A stretch of 64,000 nucleotides of DNA from Calliopsis andreniformis (taxonomy: Eukaryota > Arthropoda > Insecta > Hymenoptera > Andrenidae). Positions 23,483 through 37,744 of the stretch are shown one piece after another (positions within the stretch are counted from its first letter, which is position 1; each line of letters starts with the position of its first letter). The notes beneath the pieces are model-generated. The model had not been told where the DNA came from. It ran no database searches and worked only from the letters and a program-made list of their open reading frames with translations. The stretch lies in assembly GCF_051401765.1 (NCBI RefSeq), contig NW_027480463.1, positions 1,302,001 through 1,366,000 on the forward strand, given 5' to 3'. The translations under genes and the position numbers were made by a program.

Positions 23483-25765
23483 AACAATCAGTTGTCAATC
23501 CTCGATCCTCAATAGAATATCATCAATTCACAGTTTTCAATACTAAATTCTCAATCTGCAATCTTCGAATCTCTATCCACAAACATCAATCCTCATCACT
23601 CAACCCTCTACTCACAGTCCCCAATCCTCAGTCTTCAATCCTCTATCCTCAACCCTCGATCCTCAATCCTCAATCCTCAATCCTCAATCCTCAATCCTCA
23701 ATCTTCAATCCTTAATACTAAATAATCAATCCTCAATACTCAATCCTCAATTCTCAATCTTCAATCCTCAATCCGCAATCATCAATCCTCAATCCTCAAT
23801 CCTCAGACGTGAATCCTCAAACCTCAGTCCTCATCCACAATTCTCAATCGTCAACCCTCAATCCTCAAACCACAATCCTCAACTGTCAGTCCTCGTCCTC
23901 AATCCTCAACCCTCAATCCTCAATCCTCAATCTTCAATCATCAATACTCCATCTTCAATCCTCAATCCTCAATCCTCAATACTCAATCCTCAATCTTCAA
24001 TCATCAATACTCAATCATCAATCCTCAATTCTCAATCCTCAATCCTCAATCCTCAATCCTCAATCCTCAATACTCAATCTTCAATACCCAATCATCAATC
24101 CTCAATCCTCAATCCTCATTCTTCAATCCTCAATACCCAATCCTCAATCTTCAATACTCAATCCTTAATCGTCAATCCTCAATCCCCAATCCTCAATCTT
24201 CAATACTCAATCCTCAATCCTCAATCCTCAATCCACAATCCTCAATCTTCAATCCTCAATACTCAACCTTCAATCCTCAATCCTCAATCCTCAATCCTCA
24301 ATCCTCAATCCTCAGTCCTCAATCCTCAATCTTCAATCCTAAATACTCGATCTTCAATCCTCAACCCTCAATCCTCAATCCTCAATCCTCATTCTTCAAT
24401 CCTCAATACCCAATCCTCAATCTTCAATCCTCAATCCTCAATCCTCAATTCTCAATCCTCAATCCTCAATCCTCAGACCTCAGACATCAATACTCAACCC
24501 TCAGTCCTCGTCCTCAATCCACAACTCTCAATCCTCAATCATCAATCTTCAATCATCAATATTCAATCTTCAGTCCTCAATCCTCAATCCTCAATCCTCA
24601 ATGTTCAATCCGCAATACCCAATCCTCAGTCTTCGATCCTCAATCCTCAATCCTCAATACTCAATCCTCAATCCTCAATCCTCTATCCTCAATCCTCAGT
24701 CCTCAAACCTCAATCCTGGATCCTCAATCCTGAATCCTCAATCTTCAGACCTCGGTCCTCAACAATCAGTTGTCAATTCTCAATTCTCAATAGAATATCA
24801 TCAATTCACAGTTTTCAATACTCAATACTCAATCTGCAATCTTTAAATCTCTATCCACAAACACCAATTCTCATCACTCAACCCTCAACGCTCAGTCCCC
24901 AGTCCTCTATTTTCAATCCTCAATCCTCAATCCTCAATCCTCAATCCTCAATCTTCAATCCTCAATACTCAATCATCAACCCTCAATCCTCAGTCCTCAA
25001 TCCTCAAACCTCAATCCTCAACCCTCAGCCCTCATTGTCAATCCTCGATCCTCAATCCTCAATCCTCAATCTTCAATCCTCAATACTCAATCTTCAATCC
25101 TCAATCCTCAATCCTCAATACACAATCCTCAATCCTCAATCCTCAGTCATCAATACTCAATCTTCAGTACTCAATCCTCAATCCTCAATCCTCAATCCTC
25201 AATCCTCAACCCCCAATCCTCATTCCTCAAACCTCAACCCTCAGCCCTCAGTCCTCTTCCTCAGATCTCAATTCTCAATCCTCAGGTCTCAATCCTCAAT
25301 CCTCAATCCTCATTCTTCAATCCTCAATACCCAATCCTCAATCTTCAATCCTCAATCCTCAATCCTCAATACTCAATCCTCAATCCTCAATCCTCAGTCA
25401 TCAATACTCAATCTTCAGTACTCAATCCCCAATACTCAATCCTCAATCCTCAATCCTCAACCCCCAATCCTCATTCCTCAAACCTCAACCCTCAGCCCTC
25501 AGTCCTCATCCTCAGTTCTCAATTCTCAATCCTCAGGCCTCAATCCTCAATCCTCAATCCTCATTCTTCAATCCTCAATACCCAATCCTCAATCTTCAAT
25601 CCTCAATCCTCAATCCTGAATCCTCAGATCTCAAACGTCAATATTCAACCCTCAGTCCTGGTCCCAAATCCACAACCCTCAATCCTCAATCCTCAATCTT
25701 CAATCATCAATATTCAATCCTCAGTCCTCAATCCTCAATCCTCAATCCTCAATCCTCAATGTTCA

Positions 25766-27055
25766 GTACTCAATCCTCAATCCACAATCCTCAATCCTCA
25801 ATCCTCAGTTCTCAAACCTCAGTTCTGAATCCTCAATCCTGAATCCACAATCTTCAGCCCTCAGTCCTCAACTATCAGTTGTCAATACTCAATCCTCAAT
25901 AGAATATCCTCAATTCACAGGTTTCAATACTCAATCCTCAATCTTCAATCCTCAGACCTCAGACATCAATACTCAACCCTCAGTCCTCGTCCTCAATCCA
26001 CAACTCTCAATCCTCAATCATCAATCTTCAATCATCAATATTCAATCTTCAGTCCTCAATCCTCAATCCTCAATCCTCAATGTTCAATCCGCAATACCCA
26101 ATCCTCAATCTTCGATCCTCAATCCTCAATCCTCAATCCTCAATCCTCAATCCTCAATCCTCTATCCTCAATCCTCAGTCCTCAAACCTCAATCCTGGAT
26201 CCTCAACCCTGAATCCTCAATCTTCAGACCTCAGTCCTCAACAATCAGTTGTCAATTCTCAATTCTCAATAGAATATCATCAATTCACAGTTTTCAATAC
26301 TCAATACTCAATCTGCAATCTTTAAATCTCTATCCACAAACACCAATTCTCATCACTCAATCCTCAACACTCAGTCCCCAGTCCTCTATCTTCAATCCTC
26401 AATCCTCAATCCTCAATCCTCAATCCTCAATCCTCAATCCTCAATCTTCAATCCTCAATACTCAATCATCAACCCTCAATCCTCAGTCCTCAATCCTCAA
26501 ACCTCAATCCTCAACCCTCAGCCCTCATTGTCAATCCTCGATCCTCAATCCTCAATCCTCAATATTCAATCCTCAATACTCAATCTTCAATCCTCAATCC
26601 TCAATCCTCAATACTCAATCCTCAATCCTCAATCCTCAGTCATCAATACTCAATCTTCAGTACTCAATCCTCAATCCACAATCCTCAATCCTCAATCCTC
26701 AACCCCCAATCCTCATTTCTCAAACCTCAACCCTCAGCCCTCAGTCCTCATCCTCAGATCTCAATCCTCAATCCTCAGGCCTCAATCCTCAATCCTCAAT
26801 CCTCATTCTTCAATCCTCAATACCCAATCCTCAATCTTCAATCCTCAACCCTCAATCCTCAATACTCAATCCTCAATCCTCAATCCTCAGTCATCAATAC
26901 TCAATCTTCAGTACTCAATCCCCAATCCTCAATCCTCAATCCTCAATCCTCAATCCTCAACCCCCAATCCTCATTCCTCAAACCTCAACCCTCCGCCCTC
27001 AGTCCTCATCCTCAGTTCTCAATTCTCAATCCTCAGGCCTCAATCCTCAATCCTC
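25766..27055 (+). repeat. Mosaic junction built from three source segments
   Basis: 25,766-25,940 matches about 22,225-22,400 (type IV anchor at 25,869, offset about 3,540). 25,940-27,000 matches 20,330-21,400 (type I anchor at 26,239, offset 5,613). From about 27,060 the sequence matches 17,440 onward (offset 9,617). The last switch lies between the diagnostic TCAACCCCCAATCC near 26,960 and CCTCGTTCTTC near 27,061. Such patchwork is expected from unequal exchange or gene conversion between array copies; the mechanism is inferred. Confidence 0.82.
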
Positions 27056-28339
27056 AATCCTCGTTCTTCAATCCACAATACCCAATCCTCAATCTTCAAT
27101 CCTCAATCCTCAATCCTCAATTCTCAATCCTCAATCCTGAATCCTCAGATCTCAAACGTCAATATTCAACCCTCAGTCCTGGTCCCCAATCCACAACCCT
27201 CAATCCTCAATCCTCAATCTTCAATCATCAATATTCAATCCTCAGTCCTCAATCCTCAATCCTCAATCCTCAATCCTCAATGTTCAATCCTCAATACCCA
27301 ATCCTCAATCTTCAATCCTCAATCCTCAATCCTCAATCCTCAATCCTCAATCCTCGATCCACAATCCTCAATCCTCTGTCCTCAAACCACAATCCTGAAT
27401 CCTCAATCCTGAATCCTCAATCCTGAATCCTCAATCCTGAATCCCCAATCCTCAATATTCAATGCTCAATACCCAATCCTCAATCTTCAATCCTCAATCC
27501 TCAATCCTCAATCCTCAATCCTCAATCCTCAATCCTCAATCCTCTGTCCTCAAACCACAATCCTGAATCCTCAATCCTGAGTCCTCAATCTTCAGCCCTC
27601 AGTCCTCAACAATCAGTTGTCAATCCTCAATCCTCAATAGAATATCCTCAGTTCAGAGTTTTCCATACGCAATACTCAATCTGCAATCTTCAAATCTCTA
27701 TCCGCAAACATCAATTCTCATCACTCAGCCCTCAGCACTCAGTCCCCAATTCTCAATCTTCAATCCTCAATCCTCAATCCTCAACCCTCAATCCACAATC
27801 TTCAATCCTCAATCCTCAATCCTCAATCCTCATTCCTCAATCCTCAATCCTCAGTCCTCAAACCTCAATTCTGAATCCTGAATCCTGAATCCACAATCTT
27901 CAGCCCTCAGTCCTCAACTATCAGTTGTCAATACTCAATCCTCAATAGAATATCCTGAATACACAGGTTTCAATACTCAATACTCAATCTGCAATCTTCA
28001 AATCTCTATCCACAAACGTCAATCCTCACCACTCAACCCTCAACACTCAGTCCCCAATCCTCAATCTTCAATCCTCGATCCTCAATCCTCAATCTTCAAT
28101 CCTCAAACCTCAATCCTGAATCCTCAACCTTCAATCCTCAATACTCAATCTTCAATCCTCAATCCTCAGTCCTCAATTCTCAATCCTCAATCCTCAATCC
28201 TCAGTCATCAATACTCAATCTTCAGTACTCAATCCTCAATACTCAACCCTCAATCCTCAATCCTCAACCCCAATCCTCAGTCCTCAAACCTCAGTCCTGG
28301 ATCCTCAACCCTGAATCCTCAATCTTCAGACCCCAGTCC

Positions 28340-28486
28340 TCAACAATCAGTTGTCAAGTCTCAATTCTCAATAGAATATCATCAATTCACAGTTTTCAAT
28401 ACTCAATACTCAATCTGCAATCTTTAAATCTCTATCCACAAGCACCAATTCTCATCACTCAACCCTCAACACTCAGTCCCCAGTCC
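28340..28486 (+). repeat. Anchor block, type V, GTCAAGTCTC (reference copy; 7 in window)
   Basis: After the head the sequence reads GTCAAGTCTCAATTC, and later CCACAAGCACC where type I has CCACAAACACC. Heads lie near 18,724, 28,341, 29,816, 30,627, 50,360, 51,835 and 52,646. It always follows a type IV anchor at about 390-430 bp. Confidence 0.85.
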
Positions 28487-29388
28487 TCAATCTTCAATCC
28501 TCAATCCTCAATACACAATCCTCAATCATCAATCCTCAATCCTCTATCTTCAATCCTCAATCCCCAATCCTCAATCCTCAATACCCAATCCTCAATACTC
28601 AATCTTCAATCCTCAATCCTCAATTCTCAATCCTCAATCTTCAATCCTCAATCCCCAATCCTCAATCCTCAATCCTCATTCTTCAATCCTCAATACCCAA
28701 TCCTCAATCTTCAATCCTCAATCCTCAATCCTCAATTCTCAATCCTAAATCCTCAACCCTCAATCCTCAATCCTCAATCGTAAGTCTTCAATCCTCAATA
28801 CGCAATCTTCAATCCTCAATCCTCAATACTCAATCCTCAATCCTCATTCTGCAATCCTCAATACCCAATCCTCAATCTTCAATCCTCAATCCACAATCCT
28901 TATCTCTCAACCCTCAATCCTCAGTCCTCAGTCCTCAAACCTCAACCCTCAACCTTCAGCCCTCATCCTCAATCCTCAATCCTCAAGCCTCAATCCTCAA
29001 TCCTCAATCCTCAGTCCTCAAACCTTAATCCTGAATCCTCAATCCTCAGTCCTCAACCTTCAGACTTCAGACCTCAACAATCAGTTGTCAATCCTCAATC
29101 CTCAATAGAATATCATCAATTCACAGTTTTCAATACTCAATGCTCAATATGCATTCTTCAAATATCTACCCACAAACATCAATTCTCATCACACAACCCT
29201 CAACACTCAGTCCCCAATCCTCAATCTTCAATCCTCAATCCTCATTCTTCAATCCTCAATACCCAATCCACAATCTTCAATCCTCAATCCTCAATCCTCA
29301 ATCCTCATTCCTCAATCCTCAATCCTCAGTCCTCAAACCTCAATTCTGAATCCTGAATCCTGAATCCACAATCTTCAGCCCTCAGTCC

Positions 29389-29535
29389 TCAACTATCAGT
29401 TGTCAATACTCAATCCTCAATAGAATATCCTGAATTCACAGGTTTCAATACTCAATACTCAATCTGCAATCTTCAAATCTCTATCCACAAACGTCAATCC
29501 TCACCACTCAACCCTCAACACTCAGTCCCCAATCC
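29389..29535 (+). repeat. Anchor block, type IV, CTATCAG head (reference copy; 12 in window)
   Basis: The head reads CAACTATCAGTTG. Heads lie near 18,298, 19,815, 22,329, 25,869, 27,915, 29,390, 30,236, 34,308, 49,934, 51,409, 52,255 and 56,327. Eight of them carry CCTG, six bases, then CAGG, a short inverted repeat. The four at 22,329, 25,869, 34,308 and 56,327 have CCTC at the left arm and so lack it. Confidence 0.85.
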
Positions 29536-31849
29536 TCAATCTTCAATCCTCGATCCTCAACCCTCAATCTTCAATCCTCAAACCTCAATCCTCAATCCTC
29601 AACCTTCAATCCTCAATACTCAATCTTCATTCCTCAATCCTCAGTCCTCAATACTCAATCCTCAATCCTCAATCCTCAGTCATCAATACTCAATCTTCAG
29701 TACTCAATCCTCAATACTCAACCCTCAATCCTCAATCCTCAACCCCAATCCTCAGTCCTCAAACCTCAATCCTGGATCCTCAACCCTGAATCCTCAATCT
29801 TCAGACCTCAGTCCTCAACAATCAGTTGTCAAGTCTCAATTCTCAATAGAATATCATCAATTCACAGTTTTCAATACTCAATACTCAATCTGCAATCTTT
29901 AAATCTCTATCCACAAGCACCAATTCTCATCACTCAACCCTCAACACTCAGTCCCCAGTCCTCAATCTTCAATCCTCAATCCTCAATACACAATCCTCAA
30001 TCATCAATCCTCAATCCTCTATCCTCAATCCTCAATCCCCAATCCTCAATCCTCAATACCCAATCCTCAATACTCAATCTTCAATCCTCAATCCTCAATT
30101 CTCAATCCTCAATCTTCAATCCTCAATCCCCAATCCTCAATTCTCAATCCTCATTCCTCAATCCTCAATCCTCAGTCCTCAAACCTCAATTCTGAATCCT
30201 GAATCCTGAATCCACAATCTTCAGCCCTCAGTCCTCAACTATCAGTTGTCAATACTCAATCCTCAATAGAATATCCTGAATTCACAGGTTTCAATACTCA
30301 ATACTCAATCTGCAATCTTCAAATCTCTATCCACAAACGTCAATCCTCACCACTCAACCCTGAACACTCAGTCCCCAATCCTCAATCTTCAATCCTCGAT
30401 CCTCAATCCTCAATCTTCAATCCTCAAACCTCAATCCTCATTCCTCAACATTCAATCCTCAATACTCAATCTTCAATCCTCAATCCTCAGTCATCAATAC
30501 TCAATCTTCAGTACTCAATCCTCAATACTCAACCCTCAATCCTCAATCCTCAACCCCAATCCTCAGTCCTCAAACCTCAATCCTGGATCCTCAACCCTGA
30601 ATCCTCAATCTTCAGACCTCAGTCCTCAACAATCAGTTGTCAAGTCTCAATTCTCAATAGAATATCATCAATTCACAGTTTTCAATACTTAATACTCAAT
30701 CTGCAATCTTTAAATCTCGATCCACAAGCACCAATTCTCATCACTCAACCCTCAACACTCAGTCCCCAGTCCTCAATCTTCAATCCTCAATCCTCAATAC
30801 ACAATCCTCAATCATCAATCCTCAATCCTCTATCTTCAATCCTCAATCCCCAATCCTCAATCCTCAATACCCAATCCTCAATACTCAATCTTCAATCCTC
30901 AATCCTCAATTCTCAATCCTCAATCTTCAATCCTCAATCCCCAATCCTCAATCTTCAATCCTCATTCTTCAATCCTCAATACCCAATCCTCAATCTTCAA
31001 TCCTCAATCCTCAATCCTCAATTCTCAATCCTAAATCCTCAACCCTCAATCCTCAATCCTCAATCGTAAGTCTTCAATCCTCAATACGCAATCTTCAATC
31101 CTCAATCCTCAATACTCAATCCTCATTCTGCAATCCTCAATACCCAATCCTCAATCTTCAATCCTCAATCCACAATCCTTAACTCTCAACCCTCAATCCT
31201 CAGTCCTCAGTACTCAAACCTCAACCCTCAACCTTCAGCCCTCATCCTGGATCCTCAATCCTCAATCTTCAATCCTCAATCCTCAATCCTCAAGCCTCAA
31301 TCCTCAATCCTCAATCCTCAGTCCTCAAACCTTAATCCTGAATCCTCAATCCTCAGTCCTCAACCTTCAGACTTCAGACCTCAGCAATCAGTTGTCAATC
31401 CTCAATCCTCAATAGAATATCATCAATTCACAGTTTTCAATACTCAACGCTCAATATGCATTCTTCAAATATCTACCCACAAACATCAATTCTCATCACA
31501 CAACCCTCAACACTCAGTCCCCAATCCTCAATCTTCAATCCTCAATCCTCATTCTTCAATCCTCAATACCCAATCCTCAATCTTCAATCCTCAATCCTCA
31601 ATTCTCAATCTTCAATCCTCAATACTGAATCTTCAATCCTCAATCCTGAATCCACAATCCTCATTCCTCAAACCTCAACCCTCAACCCTCAGTCCTTATC
31701 CTCAAATCTCAATTCTCAATCCTCAATCCTCAATCCTCAATTCTGAACTCTCAACCCCGAATCCTCAGTCTTCAGCCCTCAGTCCTCAACAATCTGTTGT
31801 CAATTCTCAATCCTCAATAGAATATCATCAATTCACAGTTTTCAATACT

Positions 31850-34800
31850 CAATGCTCAATCTGCAATCTTCAAATATCTACCCACAAACATCAATTCTCA
31901 TCACACAACCCTCAACACTCAGTCCCCAATCCTCAATCTTCAATCCTTAATCCTCAATCCTCAACACTCAATCCTCAATTTTCAATCATCAATACTCAAT
32001 CATCAGTCCTCAATTCTCAACCCTCAATCCCCAATCCTCAATCTTCAATACTCAATCCTCAATCCTCAATCCACAATCCTCAATCTTCAATCCTCAATAA
32101 TCAACCTTCAATCCTCAATCCTCAATCCTCAATCCTCAATCCTCAATCCTCAGTCCTCAATCCTCAATCTTCAATCCTAAATACTCGATCTTCAATCCTC
32201 AACCCTCAATCATCAATCCTCAATCCTCATTATTCAATCCTCAATACCCAATCCTCAATCTTCAATCCTCAATCCTCAATCCTCAATTCTCAATCCTCAA
32301 TCCTCAATCCTCAGACGTCAGACATCAATACTCAACCCTCAGTCCTCGTCCTCAATCCACAACTCTCAATCCTCAATCATCAATCTTCAATCATCAATAT
32401 TCAATCTTCAGTCCTCAATCCTCAATCCTCAATCCTCAATGTTCAATCCGCAATACCCAATCCTCAATCTTCGATCCTCAATCCTCAATCCTCAATCCTC
32501 AATCCTCAATCCTCAATCCTCTATCCTCAATCCTCAGTCCTCAAACCTCAATCCTGGATCCTCAACCCTGAATCCTCAATCTTCAGACCTCAGTCCTCAA
32601 CAATCAGTTGTCAATTCTCAATTCTCAATAGAATATCATCAATTCACAGTTTTCAATACTCAATACTCAATCTGCAATCTTTAAATCTCTATCCACAAAC
32701 ACCAATTCTCATCACTCAATCCTCAACACTCAGTCCCCAGTCCTCTATCTTCAATCCTCAATCCTCAATCCTCAATCCTCAATCCTCAATCCTCAATCCT
32801 CAATCTTCAATCCTCAATACTCAATCATCAACCCTCAATCCTCAGTCCTCAATCCTCAAACCTCAATCCTCAACCCTCAGCCCTCATTGTCAATCCTCGA
32901 TCCTCAATCCTCAATCCTCAATATTCAATCCTCAATACTCAATACTCAATCTTCAATCCTCAATCCTCAATCCTCAATACTCAATCCTCAATCCTCAATC
33001 CTCAGTCATCAATACTCAATCTTCAGTACTCAATCCTCAATCCACAATCCTCAATCCTCAATCCTCAACCCCCAATCCTCATTTCTCAAACCTCAACCCT
33101 CAGCCCTCAGTCCTCATCCTCAGATCTCAATCCTCAATCCTCAGGCCTCAATCCTCAATCCTCAATCCTCATTCTTCAATCCTCAATACCCAATCCTCAA
33201 TCTTCAATCCTCAAACCTCAATCCTCAATACTCAATCCTCAATCCTCAATCCTCAGTCATCAATACTCAATCTTCAGTACTCAATCCCCAATCCTCAATC
33301 CTCAATCCTCAATCCTCAATCCTCAACCCCCAATCCTCATTCCTCAAACCTCAACCCTCAGCCCTCAGTCCTCATCCTCAGTTCTCAATTCTCAATCCTC
33401 AGGCCTCAATCCTCAATCCTCAATCCTAATTCTTCAATCCTCAATACCCAATCCTCAATCTTCAATCCTCAATCCTCAATCCTCAATTCTCAATCCTCAA
33501 TCCTGAATCCTCAGATCTCAAGCGTCAATATTCGACCCTCAGTCCTGGTCCCCAATCCACAACCCTCCATCCTCAATCCTCAATCTTCAATCATCAATAT
33601 TCAATCCTCAGTCCTCAATCCTCAATCCTCAATCCTCAATCCTCAATGTTCAATCCTCAATACCCAATCCTCAATCTTCAATCCTCAATTCTCAATCCTC
33701 AATCCTCAATCCTCAGACCTCAGACATCAATACTCATCCCTCAGTCCTCGTCCTCAATCCACAACACTCAATCCTCAATCATCAATCTTCAATCATCAAT
33801 ATTCAATCTTCAGTCCTCAATCCTCAATCCTCAATCCTCAATGTTCAATCCGCAATACCCAATCCTCAATCTTCGATCCTCAATCCTCAATCCTCTATCC
33901 TCAATCCTCAATCCTCAATCCTCTATCCTCAATCCTCAGTCCTCAAACCTCAATCCTGGGTCCTCAATCCTGAATCCTCAATCTTCAGCCCTCAGTCCTC
34001 AACAATCAGTTGTCAATCCTCAATCGTCAATAGAATATCCTCAGTTCAGAGTTTTCCATACGCAATACTCAATCTGCAATCTTCAAATCTCTATCCACAA
34101 ACATCAATTCTCATCACTCAGCCCTCAGCACTCAGTCCCCAATTCTCAATCTTCAATCCTCAATCCTCAATCCTCAACCCTCAATCCACAATCTTCAATC
34201 CTCAATCCTCAATCCTCAATCCTCAATCCTCAATCCTCAATCCTCAGTACTCAAACCTCAGTTCTGAATCCTCAATCCTGAATCCACAATCTTCAGCCCT
34301 CAGTCCTCAACTATCAGTTGTCAATACTCAATCCTCAATAGAATATCCTCAATTCACAGGTTTCAATACTCAATACTCAATCTTCAATCCTCAATCCTCA
34401 ATCCTCAATACTCAATCCTCAATCCTCAATCCTCAGTCACCAATACTCAATCTTCAGTACTCAATCCTCAATCCTCAATCCTCAATCCTCAATCCTCAAC
34501 CCCAAATCCTCATTCCTCAAACCTCAACCCTCAGCCCTCAGTCCTCATCCTCAGATCTCAATCCTCAATCCTCAGGCCTCAATCCTCAATCCTCAATCCT
34601 CATTCTTCAATCCTCAATACCCAATCCTCAATCTTCAATCCTCAATCCTCAATCCTCAATCCTCAATCCTCAATCTTCACTCCTCAATACTCAATCATAA
34701 ATCTTCAATCCTCAGTCCTCGAACCACAATTCTGAATCCTCAATCCTGAAACCTCAATCTTCAGCCCTCAGTCCTCAACAATCAGTTGTCAATCCTCAAT

Positions 34801-37744
34801 CCCCAATAGAATATCCTCAATTCACAGTTTTCAATACTCAATACCCAATCTGCAATATTCAAATCTCTATCCACAAACATCAATTCTCATCACTCAGCCC
34901 TCAACACTCGGTCCTCAATGTTCGATCCTCAATCCTCAATTCTCAATCTTCAATCCTCAATACTCAATCCTCAATCCTCAATCCTCAATCCTCAATCATC
35001 AATCCTCAATCTTCAATACTCAATCCTCAATCCTCAATCCTCAATCCTCAATCCTCAATCATCAATACTCAATCTTCAATCCTCAATCCTCAATCCTCAA
35101 TCCTAAATCCTCAACCCTCAATCCACAATCCTCAATCGTCAGTCTTCAATCCTCTATACTCAATCTTCAATCCTCAATCCTCAATACTCAATCCTCAATC
35201 CTCATTCTGCAATCCTCAATACCCAATCCTCAATCTTCAATCCTCAATCCTCAATCCTTAATTCTCAACCCTCAATCCTCAGTCCTCAGTCCTCAAACCT
35301 CAACCCTCAACCTTCAGCCCTCATCCTGGATCCTCAATCCTCAATCTTCAATCCTCAATCCTCAATCCTCAAGCCTCAATCCTCAATCCTCAATCCTCAG
35401 TCCTCAAACCACAATCCTCAATCCTCAATCCTCAGTCCTCAACCTTCAGACTTCAGACCTCAACAATCAGTTGTCAATCCTCGATCCTCAATAGAATATC
35501 ATCAATTCACAGTTTTCAATACTAAATTCTCAATCTGCAATCTTCGAATCTCTATCCACAAACATCAATCCTCATCACTCAACCCTCTACTCACAGTCCC
35601 CAATCCTCAGTCTTCAATCCTCTATCCTCAACCCTCGATCCTCAATCCTCAATCCTCAATCCTCAATCCTCAATCCTCAATCTTCAATCCTTAATACTAA
35701 ATAATCAATCCTCAATACTCAATCCTCAATTCTCAATCTCCAATCCTCAATCCGCAATCATCAATCCTCAATCCTCAATCCTCAGACGTGAATCCTCAAA
35801 CCTCAGTCCTCATCCACAATTCTCAATCGTCAACCCTCAATCCTCAAACCACAATCCTCAACTGTCAGTCCTCGTCCTCAATCCTCAACCCTCAATCCTC
35901 AATCCTCAATCTTCAATCATCAATACTCCATCTTCAATCCTCAATCCTCAATCCTCAATACTCAATCCTCAATCTTCAATCATCAATACTCAATCATCAA
36001 TCCTCAATTCTCAATCCTCAATCCTCAATCCTCAATCCTCAATCCTCAATACTCAATCTTCAATACCCAATCATCAATCCTCAATCCTCAATCCTCATTC
36101 TTCAATCCTCAATACCCAATCCTCAATCTTCAATACTCAATCCTTAATCGTCAATCCTCAATCCCCAATCCTCAATCTTCAATACTCAATCCTCAATCCT
36201 CAATCCTCAATCCACAATCCTCAATCTTCAATCCTCAATACTCAACCTTCAATCCTCAATCCTCAATCCTCAATCCTCAATCCTCAATCCTCAGTCCTCA
36301 ATCCTCAATCTTCAATCCTAAATACTCGATCTTCAATCCTCAACCCTCAATCCTCAATCCTCAATCCTCATTCTTCAATCCTCAATACCCAATCCTCAAT
36401 CTTCAATCCTCAATCCTCAATCCTCAATTCTCAATCCTCAATCCTCAATCCTCAGACCTCAGACATCAATACTCAACCCTCAGTCCTCGTCCTCAATCCA
36501 CAACTCTCAATCCTCAATCATCAATCTTCAATCATCAATATTCAATCTTCAGTCCTCAATCCTCAATCCTCAATCCTCAATGTTCAATCCGCAATACCCA
36601 ATCCTCAGTCTTCGATCCTCAATCCTCAATCCTCAATACTCAATCCTCAATTCTCAATCCTCTATCCTCAATCCTCAGTCCTCAAACCTCAATCCTGGAT
36701 CCTCAATCCTGAATCCTCAATCTTCAGACCTCGGTCCTCAACAATCAGTTGTCAATTCTCAATTCTCAATAGAATATCATCAATTCACAGTTTTCAATAC
36801 TCAATACTCAATCTGCAATCTTTAAATCTCTATCCACAAACACCAATTCTCATCACTCAACCCTCAACACTCAGTCCCCAGTCCTCTATTTTCAATCCTC
36901 AATCCTCAATCCTCAATCCTCAATCCTCAATCTTCAATCCTCAATACTCAATCATCAACCCTCAATCCTCAGTCCTCAATCCTCAAACCTCAATCCTCAA
37001 CCCTCAGCCCTCATTGTCAATCCTCGATCCTCAATCCTCAATCCTCAATCTTCAATCCTCAATACTCAATCTTCAATCCTCAATCCTCAATCCTCAATAC
37101 ACAATCCTCAATCCTCAATCCTCAGTCATCAATACTCAATCTTCAGTACTCAATCCTCAATCCTCAATCCTCAATCCTCAATCCTCAACCCCCAATCCTC
37201 ATTCCTCAAACCTCAACCCTCAGCCCTCAGTCCTCTTCCTCAGATCTCAATTCTCAATCCTCAGGTCTCAATCCTCAATCCTCAATCCTCATTCTTCAAT
37301 CCTCAATACCCAATCCTCAATCTTCAATCCTCAATCCTCAATCCTCAATACTCAATCCTCAATCCTCAATCCTCAGTCATCAATACTCAATCTTCAGTAC
37401 TCAATCCCCAATACTCAATCCTCAATCCTCAATCCTCAACCCCCAATCCTCATTCCTCAAACCTCAACCCTCAGCCCTCAGTCCTCATCCTCAGTTCTCA
37501 ATTCTCAATCCTCAGGCCTCAATCCTCAATCCTCAATCCTCATTCTTCAATCCTCAATACCCAATCCTTAATCTTCAATCCTCAATCCTCAATCCTGAAT
37601 CCTCAGATCTCAAACGTCAATATTCAACCCTCAGTCCTGGTCCCAAATCCACAACCCTCAATCCTCAATCCTCAATCTTCAATCATCAATATTCAATCCT
37701 CAGTCCTCAATCCTCAATCCTCAATCCTCAATCCTCAATGTTCA
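31850..37744 (+). repeat. ~5.9-kb block, copy 2
   Basis: Anchors lie at 32,598 (I), 34,000 (III), 34,308 (IV), 34,776 (II), 35,461 (VI) and 36,739 (I). The spacings equal those of copy 1 except for one added heptamer in the first interval. This copy lies inside large duplication copy A. Confidence 0.9.
34776..35461 (+). repeat. Type II-to-type VI module, copy 5 (685 bp)
   Basis: It sits inside the second ~5.9-kb block copy and has the same length and marker order as the module at 22,797. A base change near 34,922 turns GTTCAATCC into GTTCGATCC. The copy at 56,795 shares this change but the one at 22,797 does not, which ties copies 5 and 6 together. Confidence 0.88.

Larger units (their letters stand above)
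19880..25765 (+). repeat. ~5.9-kb block, copy 1
   Basis: The anchor order is I (20,626), III (22,021), IV (22,329), II (22,797), VI (23,482), I (24,760). The same order recurs at 31,850-37,744 (offset 11,972, rising to 11,979 after a 7-bp gain near 32,940) and at 53,869-59,135. It ends near 25,765, where this copy turns to AGTACTCAATCC while the others continue with TCAATCCTCAATACCC. Confidence 0.9.
27915..31787 (+). repeat. Expanded anchor series IV-V-VI / IV-V / IV-V-VI (copy A)
   Basis: The order is IV 27,915, V 28,341, VI 29,075, IV 29,390, V 29,816, IV 30,236, V 30,627, VI 31,382, then a CTGTTG-headed anchor at 31,787. The IV-to-V spacing is 426, 426 and 391 bp. In block X copy 1 (18,298-19,815) there is a single IV-V-VI-IV series. 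The extra units are most simply explained by unequal crossing-over between like anchors. Confidence 0.85.
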
